Assembly (NCBI GenBank): GCA_022606425.2
Contig: JAHDVF020001325.1
Location: forward strand, 1,922,001 to 1,986,000
Length of the DNA stretch: 64,000 nt
Source of the DNA: Lepidostoma basale
Taxonomy: Eukaryota > Arthropoda > Insecta > Trichoptera > Lepidostomatidae
Direction: 5' to 3'
How positions within the stretch are numbered: the stretch's first letter is position 1; every line of letters begins with the position of its first letter. A model generated the notes under the pieces. That model did not search any database, was not told the origin of the DNA, and was given only the letters and a program-made list of their open reading frames with translations. This document shows positions 9,140 through 19,444 of the stretch, piece after piece. Both the position numbers and the translations under genes were made by a program.

Positions 9140-9990
9140 GATAGTTATATTTTAACATTAATTTATAGTACTACTATTGGTGTTCATAATGAACAATTTG
9201 ATACACCTTAATTAACTTCAAGAATTACTTATATTCTTTTCTTGTCACATACAATAAGTTTTGAAATTAATTAAGAGATAAGGCCCTTTTAAAATCGCCA
9301 ACCGTAAAGCTCCGGTGAACTATTATTTGAGGCATTGTTCTTTAATGAATGAAGTCGTGACCCTTATAACGAAGTCACCCGTTCATATCCTGTAGGCCGG
9401 GACTAGCAGTAGCAGGGCCCCAGGGCTCGGCCCAACGGAGCTAACTTTTAATTAGGGATTTCGTCTTTGATTATGAGTTCTTTGACGGTTGCTGAACTAA
9501 CCGAAAAACTCTGATTAAATACGTAAATTATACGAGGCTTATGTTATTAAAAGTTTAATTGTTATTAGGATTATATTTAATTAATTTCGTAATTGCGTCG
9601 CTCGGGACACAGTCATAAATTTGACGTGGTGTATTTTGTTATACTAATCTCGACATTTTGCCGGAACAAAACACAAATTTTAATTAAACTCATAGAGATT
9701 TAAGGAAATTAATTTGTTACTGAACTCAAAATTTTGGTACACTTTTAATGAAATATCACCCGCAGGTAAAAAAATACTTATTTTTCGTATCAGTAACTAA
9801 CAGATACAGCTCAATTTGCCTATTACAATTAAATGTTTTTCTTCGTATTAAATCTTGATTTGAAATCCGTACCAATTCGGCAAGTACCCATGTCATTTTT
9901 GTCGCATTTTAAAGGAGAGTCTATTTAAAGTTTAGAAGTTCCACAAATTCGCCTATGAGTAAATTAGGATAGCTTACGTTTTTTTTTATA
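9140..9990. other. Unique sequence with a GC-richer patch
   Basis: The part 9290-9510 is less AT-rich than its surroundings (cggtgaact, ggccgggactagcagtagcagggcccc) and has no repeat relatives here. It could be conserved non-coding DNA. No gene is recognised. Confidence 0.35.
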
Positions 9991-9997
9991 ATGAAAA

Positions 9998-10445
9998 GGG
10001 GTATTCTATTTCTTCTTCTTCTTCGTGTGCCGTATCAGGTCCCCCTGACGTTGGCAATCACTCCGGCGAAGGCTTCTCTATCTTGCGCAACCCGGAACAG
10101 CTCCCTCACAAGTCTCATCCCGGTCCAGTATCTTATGTTGCATAGCCAAGACGTTTGCCTTCTACCAGGACCACGGTGCCCCTCAATTTTTCCCATCAGT
10201 ATTAGAAGGAGCAAACTGTATTTATCTCTCTGCAGAATGTGACCCAGATATAAAATCTTACGGACCTTAACGTCCTTTAGCAGTTGTCTACTGCAGTTGG
10301 CTCTCCTCAAAACCTCCAAACTGCTGACGAAATCTGTCCACGGTAACCACATCTCGAATGGTTGCAACCGGTTCATGGTGTGCACTTTCAGGGTCTAAGT
10401 CTTCGAGCCATAGAGTAATACAGACCAGACAACGCTTCAACATTC
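9998..10445 (-). mobile_element. RTE-like LINE family B copy with GAA tail
   Basis: The minus-strand frame at 10385-10035 encodes NRLQPFEMWLPWTDFVSSLE, VRKILYLGHILQRDKYSLL, GHRGPGRRQTSWLCNIR and ELFRVAQDREAFAGVIA, and the 3' end runs into a GAA-repeat tail (plus-strand cttcttcttcttcgtg at 10010-10028). Part of the conserved HRRMLR segment is missing. 5' sequence RQRMLKRCLVC continues toward 10455 and stops at a TTA microsatellite. Confidence 0.8.
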
Positions 10446-10451
10446 TCTGCC

Positions 10452-10478
10452 TTATTATTATTATTATTATTATTATTT
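10452..10478 (+). repeat. (TTA)n microsatellite
   Basis: About nine perfect TTA units mark the 5' edge of the family B copy. Confidence 0.9.
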
Positions 10479-10479
10479 G

Positions 10480-11735
10480 TATCTTATTCACATACGAGTA
10501 TATCTATTTACAAAAATATACGTTACGAGTCATTGAACTTTTAATGGTATGTAGGGTTGTGGTTGACTTATCATTCACGCTTTTGCCATATTCGAGTTGG
10601 ACTGGGTTTTATGCAAAATTTATTGTATTATTAAAATATAAAGTTTTAGATACATGAGATTCCGCATTAACATTATATAAGATTGGCAATAACATATCAA
10701 AATCGACAAAAACTGCATAATATGTACTTTTGCAAAATAGATACGGAAATATTTTCACTGTAATTGTAAAATTAAAGTTTTTGTAAAGTTCATTTTCTCT
10801 ACAAATTACAACAGTAAGAAGAAAATGAACCTCTATTTGTATTATATTAAAAAAGATTATTTTTATAATGCCAATGTATCTAAATGTTTATCTTAATATA
10901 AAACGTAAAGATATCTAAAGTAATTGTGTATTTATATAACGTGAGCTTCAACGCTATACCTACGATACAATAGTAAACATGATTTTAAGTTTGCATTTTA
11001 ATACGAAATATATTCAAAGTTTAGTTAGTAATGATAAGAAAATAAACATATCTTATTATTCATAGGAGTAAACGAACCAGCAGAGAACTTTCGTGAGAAC
11101 AGAAATCTCGTATCAAATAAGTGGGCACTTCAACAGGCTTGGTACGTAAACTCGATGATGTAGAGTCAATAACTCGGTGCGTTAAATGAATTAATCTATG
11201 CATCTCTGGTTCTTGTTCATACATTTACCTCGCTTCTCATACTAGCGTGTAAAATAAGCAGTTCAACGGACAAAGGAGTATATTTTGGGGTCCTTAGAAA
11301 CGGGGTCGTGCAAGTTACTAATCCAGCTACAAATGAATTCACCCTGACCCCTACGATGTCCATTGATTCTTTCTGCAAGCTTTCTTCTGCATACGCGTCA
11401 TTATCGGGGCATTAACCTTTATTGTGGCCGAACGGAGCAAGTTCACCCCAATGTGCTGATGTTGTAATAAGTACGTAGCTACAAGGAACGCATACCCTAG
11501 CCTAGAAAAAGAAGGGGACCCTGAAGCGGAGATTCCTTAGCTCGTACATTGTATTCTATTCTTCTCTTTGTGCGGCCAATTGACCGAGGAAAGATGTTAA
11601 TTTGTCACATTAGTAAACGGTCCTAGATCCGACAATATCGTTAGGGAACCTAGGATGTGTTTGACTAAGGATGCTGGGGTTCAGGTGAACAAAGAATGTT
11701 TTGGAATGGACACCTAGCTGGACAATGGGTTCTTT
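10480..11735. other. Unique sequence, GC-richer from 11070 to 11680
   Basis: No shared repeats are seen. The second half has balanced composition and resembles ancient single-copy DNA beside the candidate exon at 11748-11930, but no frame of convincing length is present. Confidence 0.4.
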
Positions 11736-11747
11736 TTAACTATTCAC

Positions 11748-11930
11748 CTTTGTGTGAGATGTATATTTGTATTGTTGAGCTTTCACTGAGAATAAATCTT
11801 CCGTTCTAAGTGTGATATTATAATCTTCACTCGAGCTTTTACCTTGCGGTGTCGAACGATAAACAAAAGGCGTTTTTCTACTTTTTAACGGCGGCACTTG
11901 CTTCTCCCGTGATCTCACGGTCTTAAACAT
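11748..11930 (-). CDS. Candidate exon, 61 codons, with strong splice donor
   Basis: On the minus strand an ATG at 11930 opens a frame reading MFKTVRSREKQVPPLKSRK, then TPFVYRSTPQGKSSSEDYNI and LRTEDLFSVKAQQYKYTS. It reaches ACAAAG at 11748, immediately followed by GTGAATAG, a good match to an insect splice donor, in phase 0. The frame stays open upstream of the ATG to about 11990 and includes an acceptor-like gcgcag. The product is basic, Ser/Lys-rich and unrecognised. The codons use G/C third positions more than neighbouring chance frames. It may be a real internal or first coding exon, or chance. Confidence 0.35.
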
Positions 11931-11934
11931 ACTA

Positions 11935-12380
11935 ATACATAAAATGACCTTTACGGACTGCGCAGTATTAAACCATTATGTACTAAGTATGTACATATTT
12001 TATGTATTAGTACTAACGCGTACAAAATAATTCAAACTGAAATATTAAATTCTCAGTTCGAACATAAACAATATTTCTAAACTTGTTGGTAAGTTCCCGT
12101 CAGACGATTTCGCATAAATTTTCTAGCTTTAACAAGAATTTTGTGGCTAACTGTACAATAGGGGTCGGGGGTCAGTCAATATTATACAAACATGAAAACC
12201 AAATTATGCCTAACAAACTTTGAAACTCTCCATGAATGAAGTTCGCAGAATATACACAATCTAATGAGCTAACATACATGTGGCGAATGGTGTGTGCCTA
12301 CTATGTATTTGTAAACCATATATCTCAGAATGAATGAAGATAGATACAAGATCGTTCATAATAAATTTGGAACTTGTTTT
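11935..12380. other. Unique sequence without recognised features
   Basis: Only short AT-driven frames are present. Confidence 0.5.
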
Positions 12381-12384
12381 TAAG

Positions 12385-13055
12385 AATGCATCTTCTTCTT
12401 AAAGTGCCTTGTCAGGTCCCCTCGACGTCAGCGATCTCTCTGGTAAACTCTTCCCTATCCTGCGCTGTCCAGAATAGCTCCTCCACAGTTCCGATTCCCG
12501 TCCATTCTCTCACATTGCGCAGCCAAGAGATATACCTTCTCCCTGCCCCCCCTGCGGGCCTCTATTTTTCCCCTCAAAATTATATGCAGCAGGCAATATT
12601 TTTCTCCTCGTAGAACGTGACCCAGATATGAAATCTTGCGAACTTTGATCAATGTCAGCTCTCTATTTACTCCTGCACGATTCAGGACTTCTGTGTTCGT
12701 CACTCTGTCTGTCCATGGGATCCTGAACATTCTTCGGTGAAGCCACATTTCAAATGCCTCTAACCGGTTCATTGTATTTACTTTTAATGTACGTACATGT
12801 CTATTTTCGCGGGAGATGCCTATTGGTGGCGATGAGGTTCGCAACCCATCACACCGCATCTCTCGCAGGGCGAAAAGAGAAGGATGGAGTGCCACATCGA
12901 TTAAAGTGTGGCAGTCCATTCTTTCTGCCTGCCCTTTCGGGGAGACGGCGTGATGGTTAGTTAGTTAGTTAGTTATGTCCATGTCTCACACCCATATAAC
13001 AGAAAAGACCACACATAACACCTTAACATCCTCTGTCTTAGTTTTAAGTTGAGTT
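12385..13055 (-). mobile_element. RTE-like LINE family B copy, split by an N element
   Basis: The minus strand carries EAFEMWLHRRMFRIPWTDRV, VRKISYLGHVLRGEKYCLL and ELFWTAQDREEFTREIADV with frame breaks, ending in a GAA-type tail near 12393. Beyond the N insertion (12803-12979) the B sequence resumes at 12980 (catgtctcacacccatataaca) with WTW and VCSFLLYGCE-like codons to about 13055. The fit of both halves confirms a single older element. Confidence 0.8.
12803..12979 (+). mobile_element. N element with 7-bp target-site duplication
   Basis: A 5'-truncated N copy starts in the 'cgcgggagatgcc' block, ends with the family A 3' terminus, and has a GTTAGTTAGTTAGTTA tail. CATGTCT is present on both sides (12796-12802 and 12980-12986) and the interrupted family B sequence is restored when N is removed. 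This demonstrates that N itself was mobilised as a unit. Confidence 0.88.
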
Positions 13056-13059
13056 AGGA

Positions 13060-13620
13060 ATGCATAAGAATTTTAAATACGTGCACGATACTTATCAGAT
13101 AATATAAAATATTCATAGAAACTCATTCGCATAACTGTCAATTTATCGTATACGCATCTCTTGCCTCGTACCCGTTCATCTCACGGTGCAGCAAGCGGCA
13201 ACCGGTACCAGGTCACTGGTCCGGAGGGTCCTGCGCAGATTCCGGTCTTGCATAAAGAAACCTGTCCGATTTTATTTGACCCAATAATCACGCACAATGG
13301 ATGACACTGGCTACCAAATTTTTTTTCTTTTTATTTCATTCCATTCCCTTTTGTTTGTCCCCTTTGTGTGAGAGTGTTCCAGTGTTTACCCGCTGTTTGG
13401 ATGCTGTGCAACCTGATTTCGTAGGATTACACTTGACTGTGAGAGAGTGCGAGCGATGCAGAGATGCAGCGGGATCCGAGGCTAATGGAGGAATTTGCAG
13501 CGAAAGTGCAGCTAAACGATTTATTTTTCCTTGCATCCTGCGTCCTTCAGTTGAATTGGTTTTTTTTTCACTTAACTAATTCTGACTTTTTACTAAATTA
13601 TCGTGCGTAGGTATATAAGC
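13060..13620. other. Mostly unique sequence with balanced composition
   Basis: A GC-richer part (13140-13560) contains overlapping frames on both strands, 92 and 66 codons, which argues against either being a gene. No family is recognised. Confidence 0.4.
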
Positions 13621-13621
13621 T

Positions 13622-14108
13622 AGAATGGCAGTGCACAATGGTGTTCTTCTACCGACCCTTATGTATGGAAGCGAACCTTGGAACTGGCAAAAGAAGAATG
13701 AAAGTAGACGAATGTGTCGATACTCTGTATGATAGAGTGTCGAATGAGAATATAAGAAGCGAATGCAGTGCGAATGATGGTGTTATGAACAAAATAATGA
13801 AACACCATAAGATGGTTGTGACATTTGGAAAAAATGAATGAAGAAAGAATGGTTAAAAAAAATTATATGTTTACGATGTAAATGGAACCAGAAATAGAGG
13901 AGGACCGAGGAAAACGTGGCACTATCAAATAAATCAATTATTGAATGTAGGCCATGTGAGGAGTCAGAGAAATCGACGCGCGTGCATGACACGATGTATG
14001 AATGTTAAGTAAGCGAGAGAAATAGGTCAGGAAAGAAAAGTGTGGCAGTCCATTCTTTCTGCCTACCCCTTCGGGGAGACGGCGTGATGGTTAGTTAGTT
14101 AGTTAGTT
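13622..14108 (+). mobile_element. Family A1 copy with shared 5' boundary
   Basis: It starts at aatggcagtgcacaatgg and contains LMYGSEPWNWQKKNESR-like codons, a deletion that removes the MRSLRRMCG block, then the GRPRKTWH, NRRACMTRCMNV and SILSAYPFGETA segments with frameshifts. The end is a (GTTA)4 tail. The start coincides with the starts of the copies at 20424 and 30675. Confidence 0.82.
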
Positions 14109-14109
14109 T

Positions 14110-15395
14110 TCGTGCGTAGGTTTTTTAAATGTATTTGAATGATACAATTTTTATTTATCATATCTTAGGAATTTAATGTTTATAATTTTATCAAAGCCGT
14201 TAGGATTTCAAATCGAAGATACTTTCGTTAATATCACATGAACATATTTATTAACTACGACTTAAGATATTACAACATTCTTTAAAACACTCATATTTTT
14301 CATCTATTTCTTAAAGGTCTTGGTAAATTTATTTTATTCATCGGAGTAGTTAGGAAGTTATGCAATGTGACAGTTTTGTAATGCGGCAGTTATGGCAATC
14401 ATATTAAAAACACATATAAAATATTTTATTTCATCTTTTAGATTACCTGAATTAAATATCAGTTCCCACGCAAATACATAATATTGTAATACGGCTACTT
14501 ATAAAAATAATTTATAAAAATTAACGATATTACTAAATAAATAAATCTATCGAATTATCTTTATTATTTAATATATATAATTTATATCGACATTTACAAA
14601 TCACGTGGGTGCCTACTTTATATCCTATAAGATTTACTAATCTTAGGAATGCCCAAAATTCATCTATTCGCTATTTCCCAACGGCCCAATATATCACTTT
14701 GTGTATTTGACGTCTTCTTTACGGACTGTATTAGCTGGCAAGGCCTATGTAAACAAAGCACGTTTCGAGATTGCGGTATACTTCACTTGTCCAAAACACA
14801 CTATTTCTCGTAACAGATTTCACATAGCAACGAAGATTTTTATGTGATGTTCATGGAATTTTAGTAGTACTTCACTGCCGTGCCTAAAAATCGCGTTCGC
14901 TGGAGGTTTGCTCTTTACCATTCCTCACACGTTCATAAATTAATGCGAGGCAACAATTTAATTATCTGATAAGATCTAATTGACACTGATTTACGACTTC
15001 AATAAAAGAAGAAGAATCAAGTTTCTGGATGCAGTGGATATGGTTAAGAACTATAAGTAGGAGTCTTTCAGTTTATATCCAATACACTTAAAGATAATAT
15101 ACGCACTGAATATGTCGAACATTAGTAAAATAATATGAAATACAATTGAAGTAGGCAAAGAAATAATGAAATGGTTCATAATGAAATTTCTTGGTATTAT
15201 CTCATTTTAAATTTAAAATATTCTATTTGTTAAATTTCTATAGATAATTTAATATCGTGTGGGTTCCTTAAAACAACTATCTTCCTCTGATATCATTTAT
15301 CAGAGGAAGATCATCAAATACCACATTAGACAAAATAAAATATGTTCCAAATAGTTTTGATGGATTAGTGTTTCCTGGTAATTATACTCAATTAA
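14110..15395. other. AT-rich sequence with one perfect hairpin
   Basis: No gene is seen. At 15279-15311 the arm atcttcctctgata pairs perfectly with tatcagaggaagat around a 5-base loop. It lacks GAAA, so it is not counted with the hammerhead repeats. Confidence 0.5.
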
Positions 15396-15397
15396 TC

Positions 15398-15500
15398 TTA
15401 ACTGGATGAGCTGTTCCGAGCGGCGCAGGACAGGGACAGGTTCGTCGGGGTGATCCCCAACGTTGGGAGGACCCGACAGGACACTTGAAGAAAAATAAGA
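15398..15500 (+). mobile_element. Family B 3' terminus
   Basis: The segment DELFRAAQDRDRFVGVIPNV followed by a stop and a gaagaaaaataagaa tail is the end of the family B ORF. Only about 30 codons remain. Confidence 0.75.
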
Positions 15501-15774
15501 ATCTTAACATATATATACACATTTGCCCTAAGTTTATCGTAAAATAAAGTATTTAATAGAAAAATCTCCAAGAGAAATTCGTATTCTTCTCTTCTTTTTA
15601 GTATTCACCGTTACCATTCACAATTAGAAATTAAGTTACTTAATTTTTGATGAAAACGGTAGTTTTCCAGAAGTTTTATTTTATTTGTTAGACAATAACA
15701 CTATGATTTGAAGAAAAAACTATGATACATCAACATTTATTCAATTTGAAACACTTATTATTATTTTACAAGGA

Positions 15775-15866
15775 TTAATTGTATCTTAATAGAGACGAAG
15801 ATGCAAATTGTTTTCTGGGAACAGAAGGTGGTGGCCGAGGCGCTTACAGGCGCTTATTATTATTAT
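15775..15866 (+). mobile_element. T-family element, one end only
   Basis: An aaggattaattgtatct terminus and the adjoining gagacgaagatgcaaatt are present, followed by gccgaggcgct. The element then breaks off at a (TTA)n and A-run. Confidence 0.65.
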
Positions 15867-15974
15867 TAAAAAAAAAAGACTAATACCAAGGATTTAAATC
15901 AATGATATTAGAATTTAATTTTACAATCTTCAATGTGAGCAGAAAATAGCTATATAGCCGATATTTAATCAAAT

Positions 15975-16310
15975 AGTCCATTGTTTTGGCCGAAACACTG
16001 ACACGTTAACATTTTAAACTGTTAAATTAAATAACTTTGTTTTTTGGAATTACAATTGTATTTTATTTTACGCGACAGCTGTTTCATCAACCTATGTTGA
16101 CATCATCAGGTGTTACAATAATATATCAAATGTCGAATTTTCTTGATTTATCGAATCTTTATATGTATTTGTTCCTATGTCAATTTGAATAATTTATGTT
16201 CCTATGTTTCATCAACATAGGTTGATGAAACAGCTGTCGCGTAAAATAAAATACAATTGTGATACAAAAAACAAAATTATTTAATTTGACTGTTTAACTT
16301 ATTTAATATT
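15975..16310. mobile_element. Fold-back repeat family 3, copy a
   Basis: The arms acaattgtattttattttacgc and gcgtaaaataaaatacaatt are inverted repeats of about 85 bp extending to the centre. The outermost part matches 33985-34180 and 61160-61440 (tagtccattgttttggcc). Each arm carries GAAACAGCTGTC pointing outward. There is no coding capacity. Confidence 0.8.
16074..16109 (-). ncRNA. Hammerhead ribozyme motif with intact core
   Basis: Reading the minus strand from 16109: CTGATGA, T, stem II GTCAAC-ATAG-GTTGAT (6 bp including one G-U), GAA, palindromic stem III ACAGCTGT, then C16074 as the predicted cleavage base. All invariant core bases are present. Compared with 61281-61316 and 27774-27809, both strands of stem II change together. 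The short palindromic stem III would favour dimeric folding, as in type I hammerheads of newts and schistosomes. The opposite arm at 16211-16238 keeps stem II and GAAACAGCTGTC but has lost CTGATGA. Confidence 0.72.
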
Positions 16311-16470
16311 TTTTTTATGAAATTGTCGGTTCAGGTGTTTCCACAACCGATGTTGGCATCATCAAAGTATTATCCTCAGTTGATTGTATCACCTAGCGAT
16401 AATAATCGGTTCACAAAATAATTGTGGCAACAATTTTATAAATAATTAAATTGTGATGTTATTACACCGT
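16310..16470. mobile_element. Degenerate fold-back related to family 3
   Basis: The minus strand reads TTGATGA, T, GCCAAC-ATCG-GTTGTG and GAAACACCTG between 16380 and 16343, a decayed hammerhead-like arm. The outer sequence aaattgt...attaaattgtgat resembles the copies at 27.7 kb and 30.4 kb. Confidence 0.5.
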
Positions 16471-16474
16471 TTCA

Positions 16475-17020
16475 AATTAAACATTTAACAGGATTAAATA
16501 TTTAAACATGTGATTTTACATCACTGTTTAAAAAATAATAAGTATCTTAGTTCTTTTTAAGTATTTAGTACTTCGAAATATCTCCTCTTTTATCACTCAA
16601 TTGTAAAGTGTAAAAATATTATTGTACGGAAAGCGCCTAGCTTGATTATTGCAAGGAAAGTACTCTGATGCACCGAGCTTGTTTGACCTATAAAACTTTC
16701 GTCCTTCTGCAGAATGAGCTCAATGCAAATTTAATCGACCTGCCAGTGCGAGGGTCCTTTGTTGTGTGCTACTTGTTTTGTTACCCCATTACCAAACCAA
16801 CCCGTTTTACTTATCATATTAATATTGTTACGGCATGTTGAGTAATAATTCGAAGACGAAATTCCCACCAAATTATTTTTTAATATTCTGGACCAGCATG
16901 GAATCTATTTTTACTTAAAAATAATTAAATGACATGCCCTGAATATTTTAATATCTTTGTTTTAATGAAAACTGAAAAAATAATAATATAATTATTAATC
17001 CCATAGAAACGTACCATTAA
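16475..17020. other. AT-rich sequence without recognised features
   Basis: No shared repeats or gene-like frames are seen. Confidence 0.5.
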
Positions 17021-17026
17021 CGTGGC

Positions 17027-17345
17027 ATGAAAAAATCAATCATTCTTTCGTCAAAACAGCACAGATTGTTCTATTTGCCGCGCTGCAGAACCAACCTGCC
17101 AATGGTTATGCCTGTGGGTAGGGCAATCTTATTGCTAAATCGGGTCACCTCGGAGGTCGACATATTCCGTGATAGTGAGAGTTGCCTCAGGGATGCAATA
17201 TCAATGTTATGATTCTTTCTAATTCTTAATCTTATTAGGTTTTTTTATGCTTCTCTTATAAATTCTTATAATGTAATTGTAAACGATCTGGAATTATATG
17301 TCTGTAATGTTTGTGATTTTTATTTATAAATGAAAAATGAAAATG
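17027..17345 (+). mobile_element. Jockey/CR1-like LINE C-terminus and 3' UTR
   Basis: A 61-codon frame includes FYLPRCRTNLPMVMPVGRA, LLNRVTSEVDIF and SCLRDAISML. This resembles the final segment of jockey or CR1-type reverse transcriptases, where a P-R-x-R-T motif precedes an aromatic/DIF motif. An AT-rich 3' UTR ends in tttataaatgaaaaatgaaaatg, compatible with a short repeat tail. It is independent of the RTE-like families. Confidence 0.55.
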
Positions 17346-17349
17346 TTAA

Positions 17350-17475
17350 ACGGAGTCATAGAAATCGACGTGCGTGCATGACACGATGAGCGAGATAAGT
17401 ATGTCAGGATAAAACGGTGCGGCGGTCCATTATGTCTGCCTACCCCAGGGCGTGATGGTTAGTTAGTTAATTTTA
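17350..17475 (+). mobile_element. Family A1 3' fragment
   Basis: About 40 codons of the NRRACMTR to AYP region remain, with small deletions in the terminal ORF, followed by GTTAGTTAGTTAA. Confidence 0.75.
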
Positions 17476-17479
17476 TGAA

Positions 17480-18425
17480 CGCAATATTTTCTATTTAATA
17501 ATACTTCAGAATTGTGTGTAGGTACACGTATTTTACACGATACACAATTTCGATTGTTTTTGCTGTTTTAATTACAATCATTTTTCATAAATTTAATACT
17601 GTGATAATCCATAATACAATTTTTTTATTGGTATACAAGCTGTTTTCTTTTTTGTTAAAAGTCGGTCAAAATTAAAGAACGAGTGGAATAAAAAACTTAA
17701 TCTGTATTAGAGAGCAATTTTATTTTTTCATTTATTTTTAATTTCCCTACCTCAATGACTTAAACCAAGAACTTTCAATTGACATTAATATTTTAATGTT
17801 TGATATCTTCTTCGTCTTCTTTGGTGACCCTAAAGTCTATATCGAGCCTAAGCTTCCATTATTCCTCACCTCCAACTCCTTCTGTCGTCTACTTCGACCC
17901 TCAAACTTGACACTCGTTATAATTTCGCTGCTTCTCTCCCAACTTCATACTCCCATCGTAGCCTTCATCGTCCAAGATTGATATCATCATAATATTTTAT
18001 TTACAAGTCACGCTAATACTGTAATGTTGTAATATGTATAAAATTGTCTATAGTAAAATTACTCGAGGAATATTTTGTTTTGGGTTGCCCGCCTTTCGCG
18101 CATTTAAATCATTCCTTTACACGAATTTTAGGAACTCTTATTCATTGTTTCTTGAACAATGGTGTAATAGTTCATATCGAATGTGATAGTTCATAAAAAT
18201 GCTGTTTGCAAGTTATTTTATAAATTTTTACCCTATGGCATATAACTTAATTACTAAGCTTTGCTAAGGCAAGACAAACCATGTCATTTTTTTCTAAATC
18301 ATGTCTTTATTTGTCTAGTCCTAAGCAGTGCTTTTGTTTCAGTCGTGTCGGATCTTGACTCGATTTCGTATATTATTATCGATTGTACGCAGGTTTATAA
18401 ATTTGCACTTTACTTTTTACATGCG
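17480..18425. other. AT-rich sequence without recognised features
   Basis: No shared repeat is seen. Short pyrimidine-rich frames near 17800-17980 have no recognisable domain. Confidence 0.5.
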
Positions 18426-18475
18426 TATGTTTTTTGGGATCTTGTGAAAATCCGTGTAAACCGTCTTTCTGAACC

Positions 18476-18510
18476 GACATTTCGAAGATCGTTGTAGTCT
18501 GCATTTTCAG
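18476..18510 (-). ncRNA. Hammerhead-like motif, left arm of family 5
   Basis: The minus strand reads CTGAAAA, T, a stem II of G-AGA/TCT-C with one mismatch (18502 to 18484), then GAAATGTC. The G of the CTGANGA core is A here and stem III is ATGT instead of ACGT, so it is decayed relative to the right arm. Confidence 0.45.
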
Positions 18511-18538
18511 GGTGGTTATGATACTGATATATGATACA

Positions 18539-18597
18539 TAACCACCCTGAAGATGAATATTGCAAAGATCTCCGAAACGTCGGTCCATGACGGGTTA
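18539..18597 (+). ncRNA. Hammerhead ribozyme motif with bipartite stem I
   Basis: The core reads CTGAAGA (18547-18553), T, a weak stem II, then GAAACGTC (18574-18581) with palindromic ACGT as stem III and C18581 at the cleavage site. Stem I can be drawn in two parts, inner ACC (18544-18546) with GGT (18582-18584) and outer TAACC (18539-18543) with GGTTA (18593-18597), leaving an 8-base bulge. Internal bulges in stem I are typical of natural type I hammerheads. Confidence 0.6.
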
Positions 18598-18629
18598 CAC
18601 GAATTTTCCCAAGATCCCAAAAAACATAT

Positions 18630-19350
18630 TTCTACCAACCGTGAAAATCTACGGAATTATGCATGTTATTTAAACGTATTGCTATATGCGTGCACATATG
18701 CAAGGCATACATACATATTTTTAATAATTTTTACGTAACAAAGTAACGATTGCGTATTAATACTCAAATTTATTAGTATTTGGTGCGGAAATGTATATTT
18801 GTCAATGATCTTAAATCGTTTGAATTCGAGGGAACCTATTTTTAACGGATCATAACAATAAAACACAAATTAAAGCACATTGTACGTTTAGCATCTGACC
18901 TATGGGGGTATTGGGATTTATACCTCTATACTTTTTTCAGGGGTGCATTGAACAATCGCCAAAAACAAAAAAAATCTACTTTTTTATGCAGATATTTGTA
19001 TTTGATCGTCTCTTATTATTGACTACATTAGATTGACGATTCCAGTTATAAGCATAAAACGAAATTAGAAAATTTTTAGGTTTACATTTAAAAAATACCT
19101 GAATATACAGTATTTTTATTAGTTTTGCGTTAACTCAATTAATATTTTCAACATTTAGATTTTCAAAAACTTATCGAATAAACCGTTTTTCTAACTAAAT
19201 CGTTTTACGGCATGTTTCATAATGTTTTAAAATACATCCTCTTTTGCAACCGTTAACATAGTTATAGAATTCCAAATTTATGCATTATGTTATGTGATTA
19301 AATAATATAATGTACAGTGTTTATGGTTTTTTATTTATTAACGGTTCATA
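18630..19350. other. AT-rich sequence without recognised features
   Basis: No repeat relatives or gene-like frames are seen. Confidence 0.5.
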
Positions 19351-19354
19351 TTAC

Positions 19355-19440
19355 TGTAAACATCTGTTATTTTATGGGATTGACATGTTTCAATTTGCTG
19401 GAGCATTATCATATGTAATGTGGTAAACAATTAATTAAAT
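19355..19440 (-). mobile_element. Fold-back family 1, single arm
   Basis: The segment ttttatgggattgacatgtttc with the adjoining gcattatcatatg matches the left arm of family 1. The right arm is absent. Confidence 0.5.
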
Positions 19441-19444
19441 AATA

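Larger units (their letters stand above)
18428..18628. mobile_element. Fold-back repeat family 5
   Basis: The arms run from ttttttgggatcttgtgaaa to tttcccaagatcccaaaaaa at the outside and meet at ccaccctga/tcagggtgg near 18510 and 18545. Both arms carry a hammerhead-like core facing outward. No second copy is found in this window. Confidence 0.78.

Noticed and set aside
13301..13579. 92-codon plus-strand frame
   Set aside because: A 66-codon frame overlaps on the other strand, there is no recognisable domain, and composition alone explains both.
14085..14108. GTTA repeats as telomere-like sequence
   Set aside because: The insect telomere unit is TTAGG; these repeats always follow the same LINE terminus and are its tail.
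15279..15311. Perfect 14-bp hairpin as another hammerhead
   Set aside because: It has neither CTGANGA in the right place nor GAAA.
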